64,000 bases of DNA. Source: Stappia stellulata DSM 5886. GTDB lineage: Bacteria; Pseudomonadota; Alphaproteobacteria; Rhizobiales; Stappiaceae. The notes beneath the pieces were generated by a model that saw only the letters and a list, made by a program, of their open reading frames with translations, ran no database searches and was not told the DNA's origin. Where the stretch lies: positions 972,587-1,036,586 of the forward strand of contig NZ_AUIM01000004.1 in the NCBI RefSeq assembly GCF_000423705.1. The letters are read 5' to 3'. Below, piece by piece: positions 1-6,950 of the stretch. The position numbers and the translations under genes are program-made. Each line of letters starts with the position of its first letter. The first letter of the stretch is position 1.

Positions 1-276
1 ACGGTAGCGAATGGCGCGATGGGCATCGTAGCCGAGTGCGGCGACGACTTCGGGCAGGCGCGATTCCGGCTCCGCATAGGCCGTCCCCGCCTTGGCCTTC
101 ATCCGCGCGACGAGCGCATTCCAGTCGAAAGGCGGCCCCGCTTGCGCGGGCTGCGCCTCGGCACCCTCCGGCGCATCGGCGACCGCTTTCTGGGCGAAGG
201 CGGGAAAGGCAGCGCTCCCCAAAAGAAGGGAGAGAAAACCGGCGCTGGACGTCAGGAAGCGGCGTTTGTCGATCAT
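1..276 (-). CDS. Periplasmic glucan biosynthesis protein, OpgG/OpgD (MdoG) family, N-terminal part
   Basis: Only the first 92 codons are in the window; the gene continues past the left edge. The protein starts MIDKRRFLTSSAGFLSLLLG and has an export signal ending near AFAQ (about residue 30). The KRRFL start resembles the Tat signal of Escherichia coli OpgD. The mature start has FDWNALVARMKAKAG, then LPEVVAALGYDAHRAIRYR, matching the opening of the OpgG/OpgD family, which acts in the periplasm on the backbone of osmoregulated periplasmic glucans. An in-frame ATG two codons upstream (282) is also possible. OpgG cannot be told from OpgD with the C-terminus missing. Confidence 0.8.
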   Translation of the reverse strand, partial: MIDKRRFLTSSAGFLSLLLGSAAFPAFAQKAVADAPEGAEAQPAQAGPPFDWNALVARMKAKAGTAYAEPESRLPEVVAALGYDAHRAIRYR

Positions 277-573
277 CGGCATGTCGGCTATTGGCACCTC
301 GGAAACGGTTTTCGGCATCCGGCGGGAAGAATCGCGACGACGGTCAAAAGAGCGGACTGCCGCTCCGATCGCATCGCACGCCCCTGTCGTTCAAACCGCG
401 CCCGCCGGCAGGCCGGCTGGTGTGCTGGCGCAGCATGAAGGCATCGGCCCGCACGCGCGTCAGCCCGTCGCGATATCGAGCGGACAGGGCTATCCCACCA
501 AGATGTTTGAGAAAATCCCGGGCAATCACGGCAATTGGATGGCAAGCGAAATGTGCTTTTGCCATCCTGTCAT

Positions 574-590
574 ATATTGCACTGCAATAT
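574..590. promoter_or_regulatory. Perfect 17-bp palindrome resembling a PhaR operator
   Basis: ATATTGCACTGCAATAT has 8-bp arms around a central C. The core TTGCACTGCAA recurs exactly at 39604-39614 upstream of the phasin gene. PhaR-type regulators of polyhydroxyalkanoate metabolism bind TGC-rich palindromes, so this may be a PhaR site. Which transcript it controls is unclear: opgG/D on the minus strand starts about 290 bp away, and only a 16-codon frame lies just downstream on the plus strand. Confidence 0.45.
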
Positions 591-663
591 TTACGGAGAC
601 AAGACAATCATGCACAGGCGCACGCCATCGCGTCGTCGCCGCAAGCGCGGGAGAGACTGACAA

Positions 664-684
664 GGGCCGGCGTTGTCCCGGCCC
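664..684 (-). terminator. Terminator-like hairpin after gatB
   Basis: GGGCCGG (664-670) pairs with CCGGCCC (678-684) across a 7-nt loop just past the gatB stop. On the minus strand it is followed by TTGTC, a weak T tract. Confidence 0.45.
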
Positions 685-691
685 CTTCGCG

Positions 692-2176
692 CTACTCGAT
701 GCCGATCTTCGACTTGAGCAGATCGTTGACCGCCTTCGGATTGGCCTTGCCGCCGGTCGCCTTCATCACCTGGCCGACGAACCAGCCGAGTAGGCCCGGC
801 TTTTCCTTGGCCTGCTCCACCTTCTCCGGATTGGCGGCAATGATCTTGTCGACCTCCGCCTCGATGGCGCCGAGATCCGTCACCTGCTTCATGCCGCGCG
901 TCTCGACGATCTCCGCCGGATCGCCGCCCTCGGTCCACAGGATCTCGAACAGGTCCTTGGCGATCTTGCCGGAAATCGTGCCGTCCTTGACCAGATCGAC
1001 GAGCCCGCCGAGCTGCGCCGCCGACACGGGCGTCTCGCCAAGGTCGAGGCCTTCCTTGTTCAGCCGGCCGAACAGCTCGTTGATCACCCAGTTGGCCGAC
1101 AGCTTCGCGTCGCGCCCCTTGGCCACCTCCTCGAAGAAGTCGGCCGAGGCCCGCTCCACGATCAGGATGTCGGCGTCATAGGCGGACAGGCCGTAATCGG
1201 CGATGAAGCGTGTCTTCTTGTCGTCGGGAAGTTCCGGCAGGCCGCTTGCCAGTGCATCGACATAGGCCTGGTCGAACTCCAGCGGCAAGAGGTCGGGATC
1301 GGGGAAATAGCGGTAGTCATGCGCCTCTTCCTTGGAGCGCATCGAGCGGGTCTCGCCCTTGACCGGATCGAACAGGCGGGTCTCCTGGTCGATCGATCCG
1401 CCGTCCTCCAGAATGCCGATCTGGCGCCGCGCCTCATAGTCGATGGCCTGACCGACGAAGCGGATGGAGTTGACGTTCTTGATCTCGCAGCGCGTGCCGA
1501 AATCGCCGCCCGGCGCGCGCACCGAGACGTTGACGTCGGCGCGCATGGAGCCCTGGTCCATGTTGCCGTCGCAGGTGCCCAAGTAACGCAGGATGGTGCG
1601 CAGCTTGGTCAGATAGGCCTTGGCCTCGTCGCCGGAGCGAAGGTCGGGCTTGGAGACGATCTCCATCAGCGCCACGCCCGAGCGGTTGAGGTCGACAAAC
1701 GACATGGTCGCATGCTGGTCGTGCAGCGATTTGCCGGCGTCCTGCTCCAGGTGCAGGCGCTCGACGCCGACCGTGACGTCTTCGCCGTCGCCCATTTCGA
1801 GCAGGATCTCGCCCTCGCCGACGATCGGCTGCTTGAACTGCGAAATCTGGTAGCCCTGCGGCAGATCGGGATAGAAATAGTTCTTCCGGTCGAACACGGA
1901 GCGCAGGTTGATCGCCGCCTTCAGCCCGAGGCCTGTGCGCACCGCCTGGGCAACGCATTCCTCGTTGATGACGGGCAACATGCCCGGCATGGCGGCATCG
2001 ACGAGGCTAACGTTGGAATTCGGATCCCGCCCGAACTCGGTCGAAGCCCCGGAAAAAAGCTTCGCGTTGGAGGTGACCTGCGCATGAACCTCAAGCCCGA
2101 TCACGATTTCCCAGTCGCCAGTGGCGCCCTTGATGAATTTCTTCGGATCGGGAGTGCGTGTGTCGACGATGCTCAT
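692..2176 (-). CDS. gatB: Asp-tRNA(Asn)/Glu-tRNA(Gln) amidotransferase subunit B
   Basis: GatB (494 aa) is the subunit of GatCAB that binds misacylated Glu-tRNA(Gln) or Asp-tRNA(Asn), activates the acyl group with ATP and accepts ammonia from GatA. The family opening [13 protein letters not shown] (about residues 22-34), the LFSGAS segment, [14 protein letters not shown] (about 116-129) and the C-terminal YqeY-like tail ([18 protein letters not shown]) are all present at normal length. It stands alone here; gatC and gatA lie about 4.8 kb away on the same strand. A hairpin follows the stop. Confidence 0.97.
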   Translation of the reverse strand: MSIVDTRTPDPKKFIKGATGDWEIVIGLEVHAQVTSNAKLFSGASTEFGRDPNSNVSLVDAAMPGMLPVINEECVAQAVRTGLGLKAAINLRSVFDRKNYFYPDLPQGYQISQFKQPIVGEGEILLEMGDGEDVTVGVERLHLEQDAGKSLHDQHATMSFVDLNRSGVALMEIVSKPDLRSGDEAKAYLTKLRTILRYLGTCDGNMDQGSMRADVNVSVRAPGGDFGTRCEIKNVNSIRFVGQAIDYEARRQIGILEDGGSIDQETRLFDPVKGETRSMRSKEEAHDYRYFPDPDLLPLEFDQAYVDALASGLPELPDDKKTRFIADYGLSAYDADILIVERASADFFEEVAKGRDAKLSANWVINELFGRLNKEGLDLGETPVSAAQLGGLVDLVKDGTISGKIAKDLFEILWTEGGDPAEIVETRGMKQVTDLGAIEAEVDKIIAANPEKVEQAKEKPGLLGWFVGQVMKATGGKANPKAVNDLLKSKIGIE

Positions 2177-2424
2177 GCCGTTTCAGGTCCTGATTTTATA
2201 AACACGGGCGTTGACGCACTGCCTACGCAAAACCGGGGAAAAGGTCCATCCCTTATGGTGGTGGGTGGGATGTTTGTGACGATGCAAGATTTTAGCGATA
2301 CCCACGCAACGGCCCTCGACCTTCTCCTCATCCGCACCACATTCCCCCGCGTAGACTGGACGCGCGTGGATCGCCTCCTCCGGTTTCGCGCCCGCGTTAC
2401 AAAATCACCACAGGAGCGAGCGAG

Positions 2425-2940
2425 ATGACGAGCCTTTTCCATCCCACCCGCCGCACCGTTCTTCTTGGCGGCGCGGCCGCTGCGAGCACCGCGCTCACGG
2501 TGGGCGCCTCGCGCCTGATCGTGCCGGCCCAGGCCAAGAGCGTGGCGCCGACGCCGTCGATGCGCGGCGGGGCCAACAACTACCGGCCCGGCGCGCCCGT
2601 CGTGGAGCGGATCGGCGGCGGCGGGTTCCTGATGCGGGGCACCGTGCTGCGCGCCGGCGACGGTGCGCCGCTTGCCGGCAGGCGCATCCAGATCTGGGCG
2701 CATACGACGGAAGGCCACGAGCGCGACCCGCACAGCCACGGCGCGACGCTGACGGACGAAAACGGCGAATTCCGCATGGACATGCCGCAGATCGTGCCGG
2801 CCTTCGGCCAGCCGCACGGCCATCTCGCCTATGACGCCGAACATGACGGCGGCGGGTTCAAGACAGTCTTCCTGCGCCCGGTCATGCGAAGCGCCGACGA
2901 GACGACGCTTGCCGCGAATTTCGTGCTTCAGCCGGCGTGA
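2425..2940 (+). CDS. Tat-exported intradiol ring-cleavage dioxygenase-like protein
   Basis: This 171-aa protein begins with a twin-arginine signal (TRRTVLLGGAAAASTAL, about residues 8-24, cleavage near AQA at 37). The rest resembles the C-terminal beta-sandwich of intradiol dioxygenases: G-(x)-PLAGRRIQIWAHTTEG (about 75-91), then DENGEFRMDMP and a PHGHL motif (about 132) where true enzymes have PHIH. It is much shorter than catechol dioxygenases and lacks their N-terminal helical domain. Some metal ligands seem present, but I cannot confirm the Tyr ligands, so ring cleavage is unproven. Its stop overlaps the GTG start of the membrane gene downstream, so the two are co-translated. Confidence 0.75.
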   Translation: MTSLFHPTRRTVLLGGAAAASTALTVGASRLIVPAQAKSVAPTPSMRGGANNYRPGAPVVERIGGGGFLMRGTVLRAGDGAPLAGRRIQIWAHTTEGHERDPHSHGATLTDENGEFRMDMPQIVPAFGQPHGHLAYDAEHDGGGFKTVFLRPVMRSADETTLAANFVLQPA

Positions 2941-3557
2941 GCCAACGGGCTTCGATCCGCGCGGCTCTTGTCTGGGCCGCCCTTGGCGTGGTGATTGCCG
3001 TGCCGCTCGCCATCGCGGCGACAAGCCCGCTCATCGCCTGGCGCCAGCCGGTCTATATCGTCGCCGGCTTTGCGGGCGTGGTCGCGATGGCGCTTTTGCT
3101 TCTCCAGCCGCTGCTTGCCGGCGGCGCCCTGCCCGGCCTGCCCTCGCCAAGGGGCCGGCGCCTGCATGGATGGGTTGGAGGCGCGCTGGTCGCGGCGGTC
3201 GTGGTTCATGTCGCGGGGCTTTGGCTTACCAGCCCGCCCGATGTGATCGACGCGCTTCTCTTCGCCTCGCCGACCCCGTTTTCCGCCTGGGGCGTGATCG
3301 CCATGTGGGCATTGTTCGCAGCCGCCCTTCTGGCCGCGCTGGGCTGGCGGCTTCGCATCCGGCCCCGGGTCTGGCGGCTGGCGCATACCGGCCTTGTGGC
3401 GCTCGCCGTTGCGGGCAGCGTGGTGCATGCGCTGCTGATCGAGGGCACGATGGGCACGGTGTCGAAGGCGCTGCTGTGCGGGGCTGTCGTGCTGGTCTTC
3501 GTCAAGACCGTCGCGGATCTCAGGACATGGACCCTGCTGCGCCGCCGGAGACCGTGA
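2937..3557 (+). CDS. Ferric reductase-like transmembrane protein
   Basis: A 206-aa membrane protein with about six hydrophobic segments. Histidines occur in or near several helices (RLHGWVGG, VVHVAGLW, LAHTGLV, VVHALLIEG), the pattern of a b-heme-binding ferric-reductase/YedZ-like cytochrome domain. No flavin or NAD(P)H domain follows, so it would be a membrane electron relay, not a complete reductase. The GTG start (GTGAGCC) overlaps the TGA of the dioxygenase-like gene. The pair suggests that the membrane protein serves the exported partner; this is inferred from context. Confidence 0.7.
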   Translation: MSQRASIRAALVWAALGVVIAVPLAIAATSPLIAWRQPVYIVAGFAGVVAMALLLLQPLLAGGALPGLPSPRGRRLHGWVGGALVAAVVVHVAGLWLTSPPDVIDALLFASPTPFSAWGVIAMWALFAAALLAALGWRLRIRPRVWRLAHTGLVALAVAGSVVHALLIEGTMGTVSKALLCGAVVLVFVKTVADLRTWTLLRRRRP

Positions 3558-3574
3558 CCCCCGTCCGCTTGCCC

Positions 3575-3838
3575 TCACTTGATCGACAGGATGTAGCGCA
3601 GCACCGCCGCGACCGCCTCGTAGAGTTCGATGGGGATTTCCTCGTCGATCTCGATCTGCGCCAGCGCCTGCACCAGGGCCGCATCCTCCTCGATCGGGAC
3701 GCCATGGGCGGCGGCCGTCTCCAGGATGCGCGCCGCCACCTCGCCGCGCCCCTTGGCGGTCACGCGCGGCGCGCCGGCATTGTCGTAGCGAAGCGCAACG
3801 GCAAGCGGTTGCGGGGGATCAGCGGGGGCGTTGCTCAT
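3575..3838 (-). CDS. FlhB C-terminal domain-like small protein
   Basis: The 87-aa protein matches only the cytoplasmic tail of FlhB/YscU export-gate proteins after their NPTH cleavage site. AVALRYDNAGAPRVTAKGRGE corresponds to the VALKYD...APKVVAKG strand, followed by the helix ARILETAAAHGVPIEED and IELYEAVAAVLRYIL. No transmembrane part and no NPTH are present. Such stand-alone proteins are known beside fliK-like genes. The start overlaps the stop of the fliK-like gene by 4 bp (ATGA), so the two are co-expressed. Binding to the flagellar export gate or to FliK is plausible but not shown. Confidence 0.8.
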   Translation of the reverse strand: MSNAPADPPQPLAVALRYDNAGAPRVTAKGRGEVAARILETAAAHGVPIEEDAALVQALAQIEIDEEIPIELYEAVAAVLRYILSIK

Positions 3839-5064
3839 GAGACCTGGTTCACATATTGGCCGGATTCCGCGGGCGGATTTCCCGGCAGGCCCGGCAGCAC
3901 CCGAAGCTCGACCACCTCCAGCCCGGATGCGGACAGCATTTCGTGCAATCCGGAGATCCCGGCCGAAAGCGCGGACGCCGTCTCGCCGCGCTCCGCCCAG
4001 AGTGTCGCGAACAACCGGGTTCCGTCGAGCCCCACCACCGCTTCAACCGGTCCGCTTGCGTCCGTTTCGATGCCAAAGCGCACCCGCCAGGCAGGATGCG
4101 CGCCCTCGCCATCGTGGCCCGGCGTGTCATCGCGCCCGATCTGCAGGTTGATCACGCCCGTGTGTGTGCCCAGAACAAACGGCAGGTCGAGCGTGCGATC
4201 AAAGGCGATGCCATCGCCGGCTGCGGTGCCATCGCCCAGCACCTTGAGCGAGGTAAGGCCGGACAGCCGCACGCGGGCAAGGGCGGCATCGCTTTTTCCA
4301 AGAAGCAACAGCGCGGCGGCGGACAAGTCACCGCGCGACAGCGCCTGCATCATCTCCAAACTGGCGCGTCCCGGCGTCTGCGGCTGCGGATGGCGGGACA
4401 GGCTCGGCGGTGCCGGCGGCGTCCCCTCCCGCGCGATCCCCTCCCCGCCCCTTGAAAAGACCCGCAAGGCCTCGCCGAGATCCTGAAGCAGCGCCGGCAG
4501 GCCGCCGCGCCCTCCCCCGCTTGCAGTTGCACCGGCGGCGGTTGCGATCGCCCGTTTCAGCCGGGCCCCATCGAGCTTGTCATCGGCCACCAGCCGGATG
4601 CCGAACAGTGCCGCCATGGCCGCGGCCACCGGTTGCGGCAGCGTTGCGACCGCGGGCGACGCGCGCACGGCCGACAGGCCGGAGTATAGAGGCGCCAGTC
4701 CGTCCTGGCGGGCCGCGAGTTCGGCAGCAAGGGCAGAGAGACGCTGAAGCGCCGCCTGTTCACGTGGCGCGGCAGGCGCAGCCTGCATCCCGGGTTCTGC
4801 GGCGGCATCGCCGGTGGCGCCCACCCGGTATGTCAGTGCGCCATCCGATCCGCGCCCCACCTGCAACGCGACCCGCGCGCCGACGGGAAACATCTCCTGT
4901 CCAGCCACGTCGAGCTGCAGATTTCCGGACACAAGCCGCATGACGCCATCGGTCATGTGGCGCGCCACGCGCATGGCGATGACATCGCCAACAGACAGCG
5001 GCGGAAGCCGGGTGACGGGCGTAACGGCGACGACGCCCGTCGGGGTCGACACGCGCGAGACCAT
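3835..5064 (-). CDS. Flagellar hook-length control protein FliK-like
   Basis: This 409-aa protein is low in complexity and Ala/Gly/Pro-rich through the middle. Its C-terminal domain (about 270-390) resembles the FliK hook-length control core: LPFVLGTHTGVINLQIGRD, RVRFGIETDASGPVEAVVGL and LRVLPGLPGNPP. FliK-type proteins measure the hook and switch the specificity of the export gate. The chosen ATG at 5064 has GGAGA seven bases upstream; a GTG at 5070 is too close to that site. Its partner is the FlhB-tail protein just downstream. No other flagellar genes are in the window, so it may serve a different export role. Confidence 0.7.
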   Translation of the reverse strand: MVSRVSTPTGVVAVTPVTRLPPLSVGDVIAMRVARHMTDGVMRLVSGNLQLDVAGQEMFPVGARVALQVGRGSDGALTYRVGATGDAAAEPGMQAAPAAPREQAALQRLSALAAELAARQDGLAPLYSGLSAVRASPAVATLPQPVAAAMAALFGIRLVADDKLDGARLKRAIATAAGATASGGGRGGLPALLQDLGEALRVFSRGGEGIAREGTPPAPPSLSRHPQPQTPGRASLEMMQALSRGDLSAAALLLLGKSDAALARVRLSGLTSLKVLGDGTAAGDGIAFDRTLDLPFVLGTHTGVINLQIGRDDTPGHDGEGAHPAWRVRFGIETDASGPVEAVVGLDGTRLFATLWAERGETASALSAGISGLHEMLSASGLEVVELRVLPGLPGNPPAESGQYVNQVS

Positions 5065-5144
5065 CGTCACTCTCCAGCGTATGCGCTCCTGAACGCTGCA
5101 ACCTTACCAGATTCGGCGAAAACGCGCTGAAAAGCCTGCAGGGT

Positions 5145-5158
5145 TTGATCTGGCTCAA
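5145..5158 (+). promoter_or_regulatory. FNR/FixK-type box upstream of the DUF6455 gene
   Basis: TTGATCTGGCTCAA matches the TTGAT-N4-ATCAA consensus of FNR/FixK-family regulators at all but one position. Its centre lies about 94 bp before the start codon at 5246. Class II placement (-41.5) would put transcription start near 5193, with CAGGAT (5181-5186) as a possible -10. This predicts induction at low oxygen. Confidence 0.5.
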
Positions 5159-5245
5159 TTCGTTTCATCTGCAACCAATTCAGGATGGACACAGTCACAA
5201 GCGGCGCGTCCAGGGCGCCGGCAGCGCATCGCAAGGGAGACAGGC

Positions 5246-5500
5246 ATGGGATATCTGAAGCGGCTCGACGAACGGGCGGGCCTGATGGGCCGGATGATGC
5301 GGACCGTCGGGGCCACCGAGGGCATGCCGGCCGACATCACGCTGGCAAACAGCCTGCGCGCGGCCGCGAACCGTTGCATGGGATGCGAGTGCCCGGGCGA
5401 ATGCGCTAGCTGGCTGGACGCTCATGCCGACGGCGCGGAAAAAACTCCGGATTACTGCCCGAACGGCGACCTCTTCGCCGAGTGGAGCGCGCAGCGCTGA
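5246..5500 (+). CDS. DUF6455 family small cysteine-rich protein
   Basis: The 84-aa protein carries the family's cysteine pattern: RCMGCECPGECASWL (Cys at about 44, 47, 49, 53) and YCPNGDLF (Cys at about 71). The spacing suggests metal or cluster binding, but no function is established. Translation starts after a good AGGGAGA site. The FNR/FixK-like box about 90 bp upstream suggests a role in oxygen-limited growth. It is a single-gene unit facing the SMR transporter. Confidence 0.8.
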   Translation: MGYLKRLDERAGLMGRMMRTVGATEGMPADITLANSLRAAANRCMGCECPGECASWLDAHADGAEKTPDYCPNGDLFAEWSAQR

Positions 5501-5536
5501 CACATGTTGCGCGACGGGCGAATTCCCGCACAGGGA

Positions 5537-5563
5537 GCGATACGGGGGCCGTCTCCGTATCGC
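5537..5563. terminator. Hairpin between convergent genes
   Basis: GCGATACGG (5537-5545) and CCGTATCGC (5555-5563) form a 9-bp stem with a 9-nt loop between the ends of the DUF6455 and SMR genes. The position suits a shared terminator, but no T tract is obvious. Confidence 0.45.
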
Positions 5564-5587
5564 CGGTCGGTCGCTACCGTGCCGATA

Positions 5588-5932
5588 TCAGTGCGACACG
5601 GTCTTTGAAAAGACGTTGACGACAATGACGCCGGCGATGATCAGGCCAAGGCCGATCCAGGCCGCGAGATCCAACGCCTGGCGGAACAGAACGACCCCCG
5701 CCAGCGATATCAGCACGATACCCAGACCGCTCCACATCGCGTAGGCGACGCCCACCGGAAGCGTCCGCAGCGCGATCGACAGGCAATAGAAGGCGGCAAG
5801 GTAACATCCGCCCATGACCATCGTCGGCAGCGGGCGGGTGAACTGCTGGGATTGTTGTAGCGCCGTCGTGCCGACGACTTCGAACACGATGGCGACGGCA
5901 AGCGCCAGGTAGGACACCGCGGCAGGTGACAT
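5588..5932 (-). CDS. Small multidrug resistance (SMR) family transporter
   Basis: The 114-aa protein has four hydrophobic helices and the SMR signature. The essential membrane glutamate is in AIVFEVVGTTALQQSQQF (about residue 18), and YAMWSGLGIVLISLAGVVLF follows in helix 3. SMR proteins act as dimers in the inner membrane and exchange cationic drugs or guanidinium for protons. YAMWSGLG is typical of the EmrE branch, but substrate cannot be set from sequence. The start has an AGGAAG site. Confidence 0.93.
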   Translation of the reverse strand: MSPAAVSYLALAVAIVFEVVGTTALQQSQQFTRPLPTMVMGGCYLAAFYCLSIALRTLPVGVAYAMWSGLGIVLISLAGVVLFRQALDLAAWIGLGLIIAGVIVVNVFSKTVSH

Positions 5933-6004
5933 GAGACTTCCTCACTGACCGGACATGATGCGACCCGCATCCGGGTCGGAAAAGGAGAACGCGCGCCGCA
6001 ACGC

Positions 6005-6307
6005 CTATCGATCGCCGCGCATGCGGTTGCGCATGCCGTGAACGAAGGCGGCCGCAAGCGCTGCGCCGACGAAACGGAAGGGCAGAACGGCCAGCGGGCC
6101 GCCATCGTAGCCTCCCACCGGCGGCACGCCGCTCAGATTCATGGAAGCATCGAGCAGGAGGCTCAGGGCAGCGGCGGCAAACCCGGCGATGAGGAGTTTG
6201 GCGCGCGCATCGGCAAACCAGCCGAGCACGGCACCGATCATCAGCGCAAAGGGATTGACCAGGCCTGCAAGGCCGAAGAGGACGGAAATCGATTCTGCCG
6301 GTGTCAT
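6005..6307 (-). CDS. Small hydrophobic membrane protein of unknown function
   Basis: A 100-aa protein with three likely membrane segments (about 5-30, 36-54 and 73-92) and a basic C-terminus (HGMRNRMRGDR). It contains FGLAGLVNPFALMIGAVLGWFAD. I do not recognise a family. It lies about 70 bp downstream of the SMR gene's start on the same strand, so the two may be unrelated in function but read in the same direction. Confidence 0.6.
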   Translation of the reverse strand: MTPAESISVLFGLAGLVNPFALMIGAVLGWFADARAKLLIAGFAAAALSLLLDASMNLSGVPPVGGYDGGPLAVLPFRFVGAALAAAFVHGMRNRMRGDR

Positions 6308-6616
6308 GGCGCTAGTTCTAGAGCCAGAACGGAAAAAAGGAAACGGAGCGAAGCGTCACACGCCCGATTTTGCGACCGATCCTGCGCTCCACCTGCAACA
6401 CCGTCCGTTCAGAATGCGGCATTGGTCGCAAAACGGCTTGAAAATCCGCGCAAGCCCATCCAATTAACGGTCTCAAACCGATGGAGACTTGATGCACGGA
6501 CGCCGCGAGGCCCGATAGGGCCGGCCCAATTCCGAGGGTCGGCCGTGAGACTGCTCCCCTCCGCAAGCGTTTCCGGCTGCGGACAGCGGAGCCGTGCATC
6601 AACAATCCGGACAATC
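6308..6616. other. Intergenic region before the YjhX gene
   Basis: About 310 bases between a minus-strand membrane protein gene and the divergent YjhX-like gene. It must hold both promoters. A small inverted repeat GTTCT-N6-AGAAC (about 6315-6330) lies just upstream of the membrane protein gene. I see no gene. Confidence 0.4.
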
Positions 6617-6874
6617 ATGGACATTTCGAAAGCCGAGCAGCGGGTGCTTCACCTGCTTGCCCAGGGCGGTCATCTGCGCGTCGAAAAGGACGAACGCAAC
6701 CGCGTCGCAATTGCCACCTGCGTCACACGTGACGGCTGGCGGGCACCGGGGCTGGACATAGCCCTTTTCAGAAAGCTGAAGCGACGGCGCTACATCGCCT
6801 CGTCCCGAAGCGGCCCCTACCGGATCACCCGGTTGGGCCTGAAGCGGGTCCGCTCACAGCCGGACAACCGCTGA
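6617..6874 (+). CDS. YjhX family protein (UPF0386), putative toxin
   Basis: The 85-aa protein aligns with YjhX over its whole length: MDISKAEQRVLHLLAQGG at the start, a DGW/LDIALFRKLKRRRYI core and the ending PYRITRLGLKRVRSQPDNR, compared with KVRAQLDNR in Escherichia coli YjhX. YjhX has been described as the toxin of a YjhX/YjhQ pair whose antitoxin is a GNAT-like protein. No adjacent antitoxin is seen; the nearest GNAT gene is 1.6 kb away behind gatA. A chromosomal housekeeping role is equally possible. Confidence 0.85.
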   Translation: MDISKAEQRVLHLLAQGGHLRVEKDERNRVAIATCVTRDGWRAPGLDIALFRKLKRRRYIASSRSGPYRITRLGLKRVRSQPDNR

Positions 6875-6882
6875 CACCGACG

Positions 6883-6912
6883 AAAAACGCCGCCGGGGCT
6901 GCCCCGGCGGCG
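6883..6912 (-). terminator. Intrinsic terminator of the gatC-GNAT-gatA operon
   Basis: CGCCGCCGGGGC (6888-6899) and GCCCCGGCGGCG (6901-6912) form a GC-rich stem. Read on the minus strand it is followed by TTTTT (6887-6883), a textbook rho-independent terminator 40 bp past the gatA stop. It also lies after the YjhX gene on the other strand. Confidence 0.8.
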
Positions 6913-6950
6913 AAACATTCATCTGCAAGTCTGTTCGGAGCGCCCGCGCG

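Larger units (their letters stand above)
277..691. other. Intergenic region between opgG/D and gatB
   Basis: I see no convincing gene in these 415 bases. They hold a hairpin (arms 537-545 and 559-567, GGATGGCAA/TTGCCATCC), a perfect ATATTGCA-C-TGCAATAT palindrome (574-590) and the gatB terminator-like hairpin (664-684). A 16-codon plus-strand reading frame (610-660, MHRRTPSRRRRKRGRD) follows the palindrome with a GGAG 12 bases upstream of its ATG. It is too short and arginine-biased to call as a gene. The opgG/D leader must lie here. Confidence 0.5.

Noticed and set aside
610-660. 16-codon ORF MHRRTPSRRRRKRGRD as a gene
   Set aside because: It has an ATG and a GGAG but is too short and arginine-biased to accept. 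It is kept only as part of the palindrome finding.
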